A stretch of 64,000 nt of DNA from Gnetum montanum (lineage: Eukaryota; Streptophyta; Gnetopsida; Gnetales; Gnetaceae): the NCBI GenBank assembly GCA_015680685.1, contig MNCI01021413.1, forward strand, positions 159,258 through 223,257, read 5' to 3'. The notes below the pieces were generated by a model. That model saw only the letters and a program-made list of their open reading frames with translations, searched no databases and was not told the origin of the DNA. Shown piece by piece: positions 44,520 to 55,869 of the stretch. Position 1 is the stretch's first letter. Each line of letters begins with the position of its first letter. The translations under genes were made by a program, and so were the position numbers.

Positions 44520-47500
44520 CCTTAGAGTTGAAAACTCTACATGCTGGCATGGAATATGCTTTTCTAAAAAATGGCAGACTAGCAATAATCAATGCCAATC
44601 TTGCTCCTATACAGAAAGATAAGCTGTTGAAGGTGGCCAACAACCTTTGCTTGGTGATGAGTGGCGAGGTACCCCTACACTCAACCATACGAATACGAGC
44701 ATTTTCACGCGCGATTCGGTTGAACTCCGCAGACGGACTAGTTGTGGCACCTAGATCGTTAACCTTAGGTCGCAGTTCGCTGTCTTCCCACCTGGACTAG
44801 TATTAGCTTTTTCCCGTATGGTTTAGTCTAGAGTGAGATGTATGATGTGTTCCTAATTCTAATGCTACTCCTGAAGGCAATGGAAAATAATATTAACTAA
44901 GCTAAGCTAGGAGGGAAAGGGTAAGAAAATCTAATCTAGCCTAAGTGCGATGAGCATCCGATTCCTTGATCAATCATACACATCTTGGACTTCGTGCATG
45001 ACTACCACTGGGATTACCAAGCGCAGATCCTAGGTACGCCACTGGGATACCAAGTAGTCACACTTAAATGCTCGTAATCAAGTCGTACTCATTCCGTGTT
45101 ACTAGGAGATAAGGGTGAGAGAGAATATTAACTAGGAAAGCAACAAATAACAATTAAATAAATAAATAATAAAGTGAATGCTACAATGATGAAGTAATCT
45201 CGATCTTTATTGCCGGTCATGTGCGTGTCCAAGTACGTCACACTCGAATAAAGAATGTCGTACAATTACATTCACCACACTGCGGGTAGACACAGGAAAA
45301 TAATCTATCTCTAGAGTGATCAAACTGCCAGAGCTTCACTACCTCTATTCTATGATTATAAACAAGGGAGAGCTGCTTCTTATTTATAGACATTGTGGCA
45401 GACTGCGATATCGCGACAGACATGATATCGCGGCCCATGCGATATCGCATCCCATCACTTGGTCATATCTTAAACTCATTGGGATTGATCCTTAAATATG
45501 CTAGCATTGCATCTATATTGATCCTTTTATAAAGTTAAAGAGGCAATCATAGTAGTGGTTGAATCCCAAGTTGAAGTAGATCATCAAGGAGGAGATTAAA
45601 TAACTCCTCAATGCACGGTTCATCTATCCCATTGTGGATAGTGAGTGGATTAATCCACTTGTGATCATGCCAAAGAAAGGTGGCAAGTGGAGGGTCTATA
45701 TTGACTTTAGGTTGTTGAAGATGATGATGTACAAAGATCATTTCCTGTCATCATTTGTGGATCAGGTGTCAAACACTATCTCTAGGCATTGCTTCTATAA
45801 CTTTTTGGATGGTTATAGTGGCTATAACCAAATTCAGATTGCACCCAAGGATCAGGCCAAAACAACATTCATAAGTCCCTGAGGGACTTTTGCATACAAA
45901 AAGATACCATTTGGTCTATGCAATGTCCCTACAACCTTTCAACATCTTGTCCTTAGCATTTTTCAACAATAGATTAGTAGCAGGGTGGAAGTTTTCATGG
46001 ATGACTTCTCCACCTATGGCACTACATTTGAGTAAGCCTTGGACTACCTTGAATAAGTGTTGAAAAGGTGTACAAAGAACAACCTTTGGCTCAATTGGCA
46101 AAAGAGCCATTTGATGGTCTAGGAGGGTATCATTTTAGGGCACAGAATCTCACAAGTAGGAATTGAGGTGAATCCTTAAAAAATAAGGGTTATTCAAGGA
46201 GTAACCTACCAATTGGAAACTATCAAAGATGTCCAGTTATTCCTTGGCCACACTAGCTACTACTAACGATTCATAGAAAATTTTTCTAAGATTGCTAAAC
46301 CATTGGTGGAGCTGACAAAGAAAGATGCTTCATTCATATGGACTAAGAAATGTGAAAAGGCATTCCAGTAATTTAAGCAGAAGCTTGTAGAAACTCCAAT
46401 TCTACAAGCACTTGATTGATCTAGACCATTTCACATAATGATGGACACATCAAATTATGCTTTGGAAGTTATGCTCACATAGTTGGATGATTAAAAATGT
46501 CCATACTACATCCACTGTGCAAGATGAAGCATTGTGGGTGCACAACTAAACTACACCACACCAAAGAAAGAATTGATGGCGTTGGTGTATGCCTTAGAGA
46601 AATTTAGGCACAATGAGCTTGGATACAAGGTGTTTGTGCACACAAACCACAGTGTAATCTACTTCTTCATGAATAAACCAATAGTGAGCCCCCATGTCAT
46701 ATAGTGACTTATGATCTTGCAAGAATTTGATCTCACAATGGTAGATCGAAAAGAGATTGAGAATGTGGTTGTTGACCACTTGTCTTGATTGTGATGGGAC
46801 AACAAAGAGGAGGAGAGCTTAGTTTCTAATCAATTTTTTGATGAACTCCTTTTTGCTAGTGCGATAAATAAACAAGTGTCCAATGAACCTACATGGTATG
46901 ATGGCATCCTCACTTATCTTCTTACTTAAGAGATGCCACAAGAGTTGGATCATACGAAGAAACAATAGTTTCTTTATCAGGAAAAATGTTTCATGGAGAT
47001 TAATGGACACCTTTACAAGGTGTGTGTTGATGGCTTGGTTCATTGGTGTGTTTCTGATGCTGACCAATTACGTGTCTTCTAAGATGCTCATGAAGGTCCT
47101 TATGGAGGTCACTATGCTAGAAGACATATAACCATTAAGATCCTGATGGTAGGGTATTATTGGCCAACACTCTTTAGGGACACTCACCAATTCGTCCACT
47201 CTTGTAATCACTTTCAACGTGATGGCGGGATGACTATTTGAATGAATGGACCTTAGTTGTGAATCCAACCACTGAAATCCTTTAACATATGGGGCATTGA
47301 TTTCATGGGTCCCATCACATCAATGTCAAATGGAAAGGTGTACATCATAGTCACTATCGCTATTAACTATTGTACGAAATGCATAGAAGCAACAACTATC
47401 ACCGATTGTACATCTCCCATAGTTACTTGATTTATACCAAAAAAATGTTATAAACAAGTTTTGAGTGCCACGTGCACTGATTTCTGATAATGGTACTCAC

Positions 47501-48240
47501 TTTATAGGCACCACTTTTTGAAAGCTCATGCAACACTTGGGGGTAGAACATAAGTTAACAACGCCTTACCAACCCCAAGCCAACAATCAAGTTGAGGTTA
47601 CCAATAGGGAAATTACTAAAATCTTAATGAGAACAATTAGCAACTATAGGAGAGATTGGAGCACAAAACTCAACGATGCCCTTTGGGCCTACCACTCCAT
47701 ATGGAAACTCCCTATAGGCTATTCTTCCTATGAGATGGTGTATGGAAAATTGCCAACTCTTTCTGCCTAGTCTGAGCTTCGTACACTTTCAACATCTTGT
47801 GACTTTGATCTTGATGTTAGCCTAGCACAAAAGGAAAGATTGATCAACCTTAACATGTTGGATAAGAATCGATTGGTGGCTATGTCCTTGCATGAAGTGC
47901 ACAAAACATTCAACAAAAAACACCATGATCTCAAAATAAGAAAATCAAAATTTTAACCTAGAGAAAAGGTTCTTTACTAGAACCCCACACATGTACCTCA
48001 ATGAACTAGGTTCGAAACATTGTGGAAAGGGCTTTATATCATCTATGAAATATTTCCTTCTGGGGCCATGTTGATCTAAAAATCTAATAGCCAAAACAAG
48101 AAATACCTGGTTAATATTTAACAACTTAAACCTTTTCATGAACCCCAAAGAGCGAATGCTAGCAACACCTCATCGGATGGACACCTATGCTCAATTTTTT
48201 GGATCTACTCCTTCCAACTTAGTAGTGGGGGAGATGACCA
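44520..48240 (+). pseudogene. RT, RNase H and integrase of element F, interrupted by solo LTR G
   Basis: RT starts near MEYAFLKNGRLAIINANLAP (44549), is split by solo LTR G, and resumes at 45463 with the GHIL-like block. Then come WINPLVIMPKKGGKWRVYID, FLDGYSGYNQIQIAPKDQ, KKIPFGLCNVPTTFQ and the catalytic FMDDFSTYG (45995). RNase H has DTSNYALEV, YYIHCAR and VFVHTNHSVIYFFMNKP. Integrase has the zinc region HEGPYGGHYARRH...VHSCNHFQR (second Cys of the last pair lost), the core GIDFMGPITSMSNGK, DNGTHF and NQVEVTNREITKI, then DALWAYHSIWKLPIGYSSYE. Domain order and motifs are those of Athila-type Ty3/gypsy. Pol ends near 48240. Confidence 0.88.
44655..45457 (-). mobile_element. Solo LTR G (803 bp), same family as the Z LTR
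   Basis: tgatgagtggcgagg...atcccatca, flanked by a perfect duplication cttgg (44650-44654 and 45458-45462). It interrupts the RT of F; the frame resumes after it. TATAAATA on the minus strand is at 45388-45381, and the GATATC array at 45405-45450 is shorter than in Z. No internal region remains. Confidence 0.92.
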
Positions 48241-48244
48241 TCCA

Positions 48245-49740
48245 TGCTAATCAATTAAGTGGCTCCTTAATTTTTACCCTTTTTGTTTTACACCTTTTTA
48301 TTTTTACACTTTCTGTTTTACACCATTTTTTTGTTTTACAACATTATGAGTACGTTTTATCTTTCTTGGATATTTTACAATTTCTTTTATATTTTACGTG
48401 ATTTTGGTTTGATTTTTCTTATGTTTTCTAATGTTTGTTTTCTCTTTCTTTATTGCCAACAAGACATAATGTTGCTATAGGTGTTTACTAATGATGGTTT
48501 GTACTTAATGTTTTTGATTGCTAATGTTTGGATTCTATCTTTGAAATTTGATGATTGGTAACTAATACATGGTTTCTTTTTCATGAAATAGACAATGATT
48601 TTACATTATCCACCGATCCACAAAACTCTATGGTGTTCCTAGTTTTGGAAATATGAGGTTCCTTTCCTTAATGAAAATTTAACAAACTTGTGATCTTGGT
48701 AGTTTTCAAACTTGGAAAAAATTGAATGGATTGATAAGGATGTGACTTCAAGGGGACTCAATGCTCTTTGTACTTTTCTACTCTCTTGACTGCATGAGTG
48801 TTTTCATGGATTCCTTACCATTCCATTGATGAATAACAAGAAGTTAAAGTCTTTACATGGTGTGGTTCTTATCCAAAAATCCATAAAAACATAAAATCTA
48901 AATAAAAAATAAAAAAACAATGATGGAAATTCATAACACACCCCTTAGGCAAAATAACAGGTTATAAGCACTAGTTATGAGACTAAAAATACATATTACC
49001 CATGCCTGAAGGTCTTCTTTAACTAAGGCCCTTTCTCACTTCCTACTTCTCTTTTCTTCTTAATAAAGAAATAATGATTAATCTATGGGAGCATTCTTGT
49101 TTCTTGAGGGGATGGACTTATCTTAGAGTGTTAATGCGAAGTCACTAAAAGTGGTTGGTTTTGATCTAGACTAAGGATGGACGTTATTGGGTCATTTAAC
49201 CATAAAATCCATAAGGGACTTCATGTGACTATGATTCAAAACTCCATTCCACTTTTTCTCTCATCCACTAATGCTTTCTATTATTCACCTCACTGCCAAT
49301 TTTCTATGTCATGTTCAATGTCTTAGTTTGATGTGTTAAAAGTCTTAAGTAGATTCTTTTGGATTAGGTCCTTAACTTTCCATAACCATTAATTAGCTAT
49401 GAGGCCCATAGACTCCTTAGTTTAAGGATATGCAAGGGCAAAAAGGGCATGAGCCTACTATGGGAAGGATCCACTTTCATTTCTCTTGGTTGGGCTAGTT
49501 AAGTTCCTTATCCTTAGGCATTTGTGTAATCAAATCTTTTGCATTCCCCATTTGTTGCATCCAATTGTGTGCTCCTTAATGGCATTTTCCCAACAAAATC
49601 TCATTCTCCAGTTTTGTGAACCATCTGAGCCCTCTTTAAGTATTTCATTGTGTTCATGACTTTTTTGGCTCTTCGAGGACCCTAAATTCATATTAAAACT
49701 CCAATTTTTTGAATTTTTTATTTGTAAAAAATTTCCCACA
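48245..49740 (+). other. Spacer of element F between pol and internal module
   Basis: T-rich start (48260-48470), then sequence matching the spacers of A, B and H, including the block around 48830-48960 (catggtgtggttcttatcc, A-rich, tggaaattc, acaccccttaggcaaaat). No gene is recognised. Confidence 0.68.
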
Positions 49741-49744
49741 TCAG

Positions 49745-50010
49745 CTCTATCAATGGGAGGGACATGTAAACAAGACCTTATCAATGAGACCCCATTGACA
49801 CAAGGTAAAAACTCTGTAAATACACGTGAACACTTTGCAATTTTTCACATTTGAGCCAAAATGAGAGGGGAGTTTTTAAACTTTTCAGAGGCCAAAACCT
49901 TCCAAGAGCCATAACTTCCCAATCATTTGCCTAATTAACTCTGTTCTTTAGTCCTCTAGCTACTTGAGGTAAGCTCTTTGTTGTGGGGGCCATAGACCTT
50001 AGGGTTTTTA
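49745..50010 (+). promoter_or_regulatory. Internal U3-like module with donor-like site in element F
   Basis: tatcaatgggagg, ttatcaatgagacc and ccattgacacaagg (49747-49804) recall the LTR array cattgatggggc/cattgacagg. They are followed by ctgtaaatacacg (49813, TATA-like) and ctttgcaatttttcacatttgagccaaaat, close to the LTR sequence ctttgcaatttttttgtttgaaagttaaaat (40361). A consensus-like donor gaggtaagctc lies at 49967-49977. Confidence 0.6.
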
Positions 50011-50257
50011 TAGAAAAATTTTCAAAATTTTTCTAACTCCCACAAAGGTTTAATTAAGAAACTAACATTAAAACATCAAATTATGAAAGTTAAACCCTTC
50101 CAACAAACTTCAGTAACATTATAAATGAAATAATAAAAAAATAATCAATCCACCATGGTAAAAACTTAGCCTAAGTGTAATTGCCTGATGAGATAAGGTA
50201 CTTAAATGCTATAAGTTACACATTATATGCTAATCCTTGGTTATGTTGTGACCACAT

Positions 50258-53085
50258 ATGACACCCAAAGGAAAGCATGTGCAAGAAGGAAGACCATCCC
50301 AACTAAGGGAAAAATGGTCAATAATAGGAAGGGGCCAAGAATAGATCCAAGAGTAGGTAGTAGAAACCCATGCAATGGGACCTCTTCAAGAGGAGCCCAA
50401 AGTGGAATTTGTTAGGCAAATTCTCAAAGAAGTGGCCACAACTGAATAGTCACACTGAGATGAGGCACTAGGCCAAGACCAAACCTTGAGGTCATCCTGA
50501 CAGATGCCTACTTTAATCAAATCAAATCTAAGGAGGCTTAGAAATCTATGCTCCAAGAGTTAAAAATTAGACCTTTCTTAGAGTTTGCTTCTTTAGAATT
50601 TAAGACATAATTGTAGAACTCTCCCATGTGGTCCATCATCACTTCCAATGAGAAGTGCTACATGGGAGAGACTTGCCTCTTTTAGAACAACACGTAGGCT
50701 AGTTCAATGGTCAAAATCAAGGACATTTCTATGTCCTACTTGGTAAAAGTAACTTCAAAGGTTGTTGGGTTACTTGAGACTAGGGTTCCTCTTGTTGAAA
50801 TTCCAACACAGGCTAATCTTGACGTTAGGAAAGAATGGATAGAGTGGTGCTACGGAGCTGATTACAAGGAGTTTGGTGCACTTACCACAGTAGAACATGC
50901 ATACTTCAAGATTATGGCCTTTCACCTCAATCCAATGGTGAGGCCAACCAAAGTCACAGCCTTCTCCGCTTGTGGATGTGCTACTCTAAGTGAAAGATTC
51001 CAGGTCAACCCTCCATAGCTGATCTATCTTAAGATAGAGAAGTGATTCAAGGAGAATGAATATGGAAGGCACTCCCCTTTCTGTGTCTTATCAAAAAATT
51101 ATGCAAGAGGGAAAGAATATTACGATACATAAAGAACACTATTTGACATGCCCCAATCAACTCATGGATGAAAATGATGAAGGAAAAAGTGATCTAAGAA
51201 GAGGAGCAGTAACCACCACCTCCACCACCCACTCATGAAATAACGTCGGAGACCTATGCTACCATTGAGTGCATGCGTGAACTCTGAGAGTAGCTCTTGC
51301 AATAGTAGCAGTAGTAAGCAAGAATGAGTGGTGGTGATCCATTTGTGTACAGACTAGCAATGAGTCACCTCAATGAAGTGGCTCAAACCATTAATCAAAT
51401 GGAAGGTGGAGCACAAATTTTCTCAACCTGAAGAATGCAGGTGCTCGCAAGGTCGAATCCAAGTGTGCAAGAGGTAATGATGTCTCTCTTGCAATAACAA
51501 CAATTCCCAAACATCTCTAGGAATGCCAGTACCTTTTTGATGCATTTGGAGAAGGGTGAGGGGGAAACTATCTTGGTGATGTAGCACCATAAACAAGAGG
51601 CGATTGCCAAAGTGGCTATTGATAAGGTGGTTGAAGCACTTAATGCACCTGCAACATCTGTCCCAAATGTTTCTACACTTAGAGATGTGGAGAAGTCTGT
51701 AGGAACTATTAGTGGTAGATTGAATGCAGCTTAGCATGAGGAATTACTAGACTGATTGGTGGGAACTAGGTAATCAATTATGGATGTCTTTGATCTTCTG
51801 GATCCATCACTATAACCCACTTAGAGCTACTAGAAGCAAGGGGCAAGTGCATCATAATGGAGGGGCAACTTGAAATAGCCAGGGTTAAAAACCAATGCTT
51901 GGCTATAGAAGTTTTTAGTTTAAGAGCCCACCTTGTTGATCTTGCATTTCTCAACCAAGAAATCACAAGAGATAAATCTTTCCATCATCTTCAAAAGTAT
52001 TTCAAAAAGGTTAAGAATGTCAAGGAGACAATAATCTTTAACTAGTCCTTAACCAATGCCACCACGCATAACATTTAGAAGAACTTGGTTCAGACTTGTT
52101 GTGATAATGAGATCATGATCGTAGAAAATCATCAATTGTGGAATGTTAATGTGTAGAAGTAACAAATGTCAAAATTCATCCATCAATAGCAAGAGTAGCT
52201 AACTAGGGTAAATGCAGAATTGAGGAGATCCATAGCAAAAAATAGAAATCTGTCCATGGAGGAAGTTTGTGTCTTACATCAAAAATTTGCAATTGAGATT
52301 GCTGCGTGGAAGAATGAGGCCCTAAAGTTCAAAAGAGTGAAGAATCACTATAGGGACTAGGTGGGATTGTAAAAAGAAATCAACAAAAAAGAAAACCAAC
52401 TAGCAAAGGAAAAAGTCAATGAGGCCCTTTGGCAGCTCAAAGAAGGAGGTAATGTCTTCCAACCTATCTTTGATGAGCTAAATGTGTACAACAAGCTAAA
52501 ATTTTCCTAAAGGAGCTACAAATTGAGAAGATGATTGAGTACATGAAGCTTCCCAATCATCGCTATGCAAACCTGGTGATGTTGAATGTTGGAAGATTGT
52601 GGTTAGAGTTGGAAACTCAAGTGGCCAGCTAGTACTTGTTGTACAAGGTAGAGTTTGTGCACCATAAAGAGACCAAATAGAAGCTTGAGATAGCAAATGT
52701 AGAATTTGAGGTTCTCAAGGAAAAGTTCACCGATCAAAGATCAATTACTGAGAATTTGGCCAAAAGGATGAATGATTACTAAGAGTTGTAGAATGCACTT
52801 AGAGCATTCGACATCAAACATAAAAAGTTTGCTACATGGTTCATTAATGTGAAGGAGTTATTCCTGACAATGCCCTGTTAGTGGGATATTTCCATTCTAG
52901 CCCACATTGGTCATGCAGCATGGACTGTGAATGATCCCTAGAGTAAGAATAAGATGATGAAGGCATTGTTGGATGCCTTTTTTCTTCCACCAAAATTTGT
53001 AATTATCACTAAACAACCACAGCAACTGCCTCAACCACTGCATGCACCCAAAGTAGGAGAAGGTTCTTTCGAGCCTTAGAAGCAT
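50258..53085 (+). pseudogene. ORF3 of element F: unrecognised protein
   Basis: The proposed start is ATG 50258, just after ttgtgaccacat, the aligned position of acceptor-like sites in B and H. Conserved N-terminal pieces include KGKMVNNRKGPR (50310), then MVKIKDISMSYLVKV, KEWIEWCYGADYKEFGALT, AFHLNPMVRPTKVTAFSA and CATLSERFQVNPP (50707-51018). After a Pro-rich stretch (about 51210) come several hundred codons rich in Glu, Lys, Gln, Asn and Leu, likely coiled coil (51850-52860), broken by TAG and TAA. Position matches the env-like ORF of Athila elements, but I see no convincing signal or membrane segment. Function unknown. Confidence 0.62.
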
Positions 53086-53330
53086 CTATCACTTAGGACT
53101 GTTTGAACTTATTCATCATCTTTACATCATTTGAGAAGTTGTGTTTATCAGTTTTATCTTGGTGTTAAATTTTGTTGTCTTGAATACCAAAATTTTGTAA
53201 TGATTGTAAAACCATACACTTAGGCACTCAGTTTTTGTTTTTGTTGTGCTTGTTTTATGTGTCTTTAGTTGGTCAATAATTCCATACCTTCCCAAATTTT
53301 GTAAAGAACTCAAGGATGAGTTTTCACTCA

Positions 53331-53342
53331 GTTGTGGGGGTA
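53331..53342 (+). promoter_or_regulatory. Polypurine tract of element F
   Basis: gttgtgggggta abuts the 3' LTR at 53343. Confidence 0.78.
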
Positions 53343-54210
53343 TGATGAGTCACATTGTTGGGCCACATTGACAGGATGTCGTTGACACTACCTTGTTGAT
53401 GGGATCTCATTGATGTGATCTTGTCGACGTAGTGTGTGACTTGTTGATTTGTACTTGTCAATAGGGCATCCTGTTTCCACTTATAAATGTGTGCCTACCC
53501 ACCACATTTATGGGAATATTTTCATAGTTGTAGCGAAGTGCTTGCAATTTTTCCATTTGAGAGTTAAAATATTTTCTGAGTGCTTGCAGTAGGAGTTAAA
53601 GAGTGTACGAATGTTTATTCGAATGCTATTGTACCTGAGCACTTCAATGTAAATGGCAACAAACATGAGCTTTCTTAATTAAACGTTGCAGCACTTAGGT
53701 TAGATTAATTGTTTACTTAAGCATGTAATATTAATGCAATTTACTTTGATGTTTTTAAGTAATTAATTAAGATTAGTTAAATAGCACACATAAGTACAAC
53801 CACTTTGAGCATACACCTAATGCTTGGTAATCCTAGGAGTGCCTAACTCTTGGTAACCCAGTAGTGCTATAAGTGTGTTTAGGATGTGTATGGCAAGTGG
53901 GAATGAATGCTTATGTTAGGATTAGTTAGTTATTAGATTATTTAAATATTAAATAACTTTATTCTTTATTCTTGTTTTTATGTGACTTAATTCATAAAAG
54001 ATAAAATGATAAAAATCATATACCTTAGTTACACTTAACCATACATTTGCACTTCACAAGTGAAACTAGGAAGACAATGATTGGAATGGTCAGATTCACT
54101 TCCTAGAACCAGTGTACTTAGAAACCTAAAGTCTTCAAAATTTGATTGAATCGCTAAGTGAACATTAGTGATTTGTATGGTTGGACGTAAGGTATACTCG
54201 CCACCCATCA
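53343..54210 (+). repeat. 3' LTR of element F (868 bp)
   Basis: tgatgagtcaca...cacccatca, then catag. The array between 53365 and 53465 is longer than in the 5' LTR (gttgacac, gttgatggg, cattgatgtg, gtcgacg); the TATA box acttataaatg is near 53483. Confidence 0.92.
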
Positions 54211-54215
54211 CATAG

Positions 54216-54731
54216 TAACTATTTCTCTTCTCCTCCTGCTTAACAACTTCTCTTAATCCTTTGGAATGCTAAACCTAGGCCATAGGTCATGTAGGTTAGA
54301 TCCAATGGTGGCACCATGCTACTTGAAGAGTGTGAAATTTTACTTGTTATTATGATAAGGAAGTGGCCTCTCATGCCAGACAAGAGTACAACAACATTCA
54401 CTCTACTATTGAACACTCAAGTTCATGGGAAGTTAGCTAGAACTCGCTTAGCCTTCCAACAATGGGACATTTATAAGGCATAAAGTACCTTAACAAAGAG
54501 TATACTTAATAGTTAAATATTCAAGATGAAAACTATAAGGAAATTTTTAAGTATCTAAATAGCTCTTCCCCTTTGGACTCTTTAGACAAAATTTTCAATG
54601 ATGGTACTATCATCACAAACCATAACAGTCTCCTTTCATATCTTAAGAAGCACTTCGAAGCCTTATATATTGCTACCCCTATAGATATCTCATCATTTGA
54701 GGCCACTACTCTCAAGTCTCTGAGTCAGGTT
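54216..54731 (+). pseudogene. LINE ORF2 remnant, continuation after element F
   Basis: Bounded on the left by the target duplication of F and on the right by the LTR of H. The translation is Lys/Ser-rich with stops (for example FKYLNSSSPLDSLDKIF near 54550). It belongs with the LINE part at 39286-40218 by position only; I cannot confirm a LINE motif in it. Confidence 0.4.
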
Positions 54732-55686
54732 TGATGAGTTGTCAAGGTACCCCTATGCCCAACCATACAAATCAAAAAGTGTTTACAGGTGATCCAGTCG
54801 AATTTCGTAGACTTTGTGTCTTCTGGTACACTTATCTTGTAGGAAGTGAACTTTTCCCTAACAGTCATTCGTTGTCTTCCCAATTACACTTGGGATGCAG
54901 AAGGTATTGTTAAGTGTAATCAAGGAATATGATTTTTATTATTTTATGTTTTATGTTCATAGTGCTTAAAATAAAAAAATGAAGTAATTTAATAACTAAT
55001 TAACTAATCTCTAATTAGTCCTAACATAAACATCCAATCCCACTTTTCGTACATGTCCTAAACCCATGTATCCACTACTGGGGTTACCAAGTGCTATGCT
55101 ACTGGGCAAACCAAGTAATAACAATGTTGGCATTACCAAGTGAATATATGTTTACACTCGAAGTGATTGTACTTATGTGTTTAATCTATTTAGCTTAATT
55201 AATTAACTAATCACTTGAAATCTAGTTTAGCTTAATTAATTACATAATTAATGAAAACAATAAATGCATAAATGAATCATTAATCTATTTTAAGTGTTGC
55301 AAGGTTTGATCAAAAGGTCCACCTTTATTATTCACAATGGTTTTCAGGTACAAGAGTGCTCGAATAAAGATCCGTATACTTTCTAACTCCTGCTATGGGC
55401 ACTTAGAGAAATATTCTAACTCTCAAAGGAAAAAATTACAAGAGCTCTTCTACTACTATCACAAGACATCCTATAAACATGATTGATGAGCATGTATTTA
55501 TAGACTTTATTCAAGAGCTACTTTGATGGGGCTCCATAGACACAGCAAATGCTACGTCAATGCGGCCCCATTGACAAGGCAACACCACGTAGATGGGGCC
55601 CTATTGATGAGGCCACGTCAATGGGGGCCTGTTGATGAGTCCATGTCAATGGAGGCCTGTCGACATGATAGAATGACAATTTATCA
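54732..55686 (-). repeat. 3' LTR of element H (955 bp)
   Basis: tgatgagttgtcaagg...caatttatca. A TATA box on the minus strand (tataaatac) is at 55502-55494. The U3 array at 55523-55672 has repeated motifs of the form gatgggg(c/g)c, cgtcaatg and cattgacaagg, the longest array in the window. Confidence 0.88.
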
Positions 55687-55697
55687 TACCCCCACAA
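55687..55697 (-). promoter_or_regulatory. Polypurine tract of element H
   Basis: tacccccacaa on the plus strand reads ttgtgggggta on the minus strand, abutting the LTR. Confidence 0.75.
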
Positions 55698-55869
55698 CTA
55701 AATGAAAACTTGTTATTGAGTTTCTTTACAAAATTGAAAAGGTATGGGATTATTGACTGACTCTTGACATAACAAACTAACTTGACAAGATTGAGTGCCT
55801 GAGTGTACAAATCAACAACATTATAAAAAATTATGGTGTTTATGATCCAAAATTAAACACAATGACATG

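Larger units (their letters stand above)
40219..54210 (+). mobile_element. Element F: complete Athila-like gag-pol-ORF3 retrotransposon (14.0 kb)
   Basis: LTRs at 40219-41028 and 53343-54210, a primer site at 41029, a purine tract at 53331-53342 and a perfect 5-bp target duplication catag (40214-40218 and 54211-54215) define it. Order: gag 41182-43560, protease 43725-44050, RT/RNase H/integrase 44520-48240, spacer, internal module, ORF3 50258-53085. It inserted into a LINE and later received solo LTR G in pol. All genes carry stops. Confidence 0.92.

Noticed and set aside
50258..53085. Confident envelope gene call for ORF3
   Set aside because: Only position supports it; no signal peptide, fusion segment or transmembrane anchor is visible.
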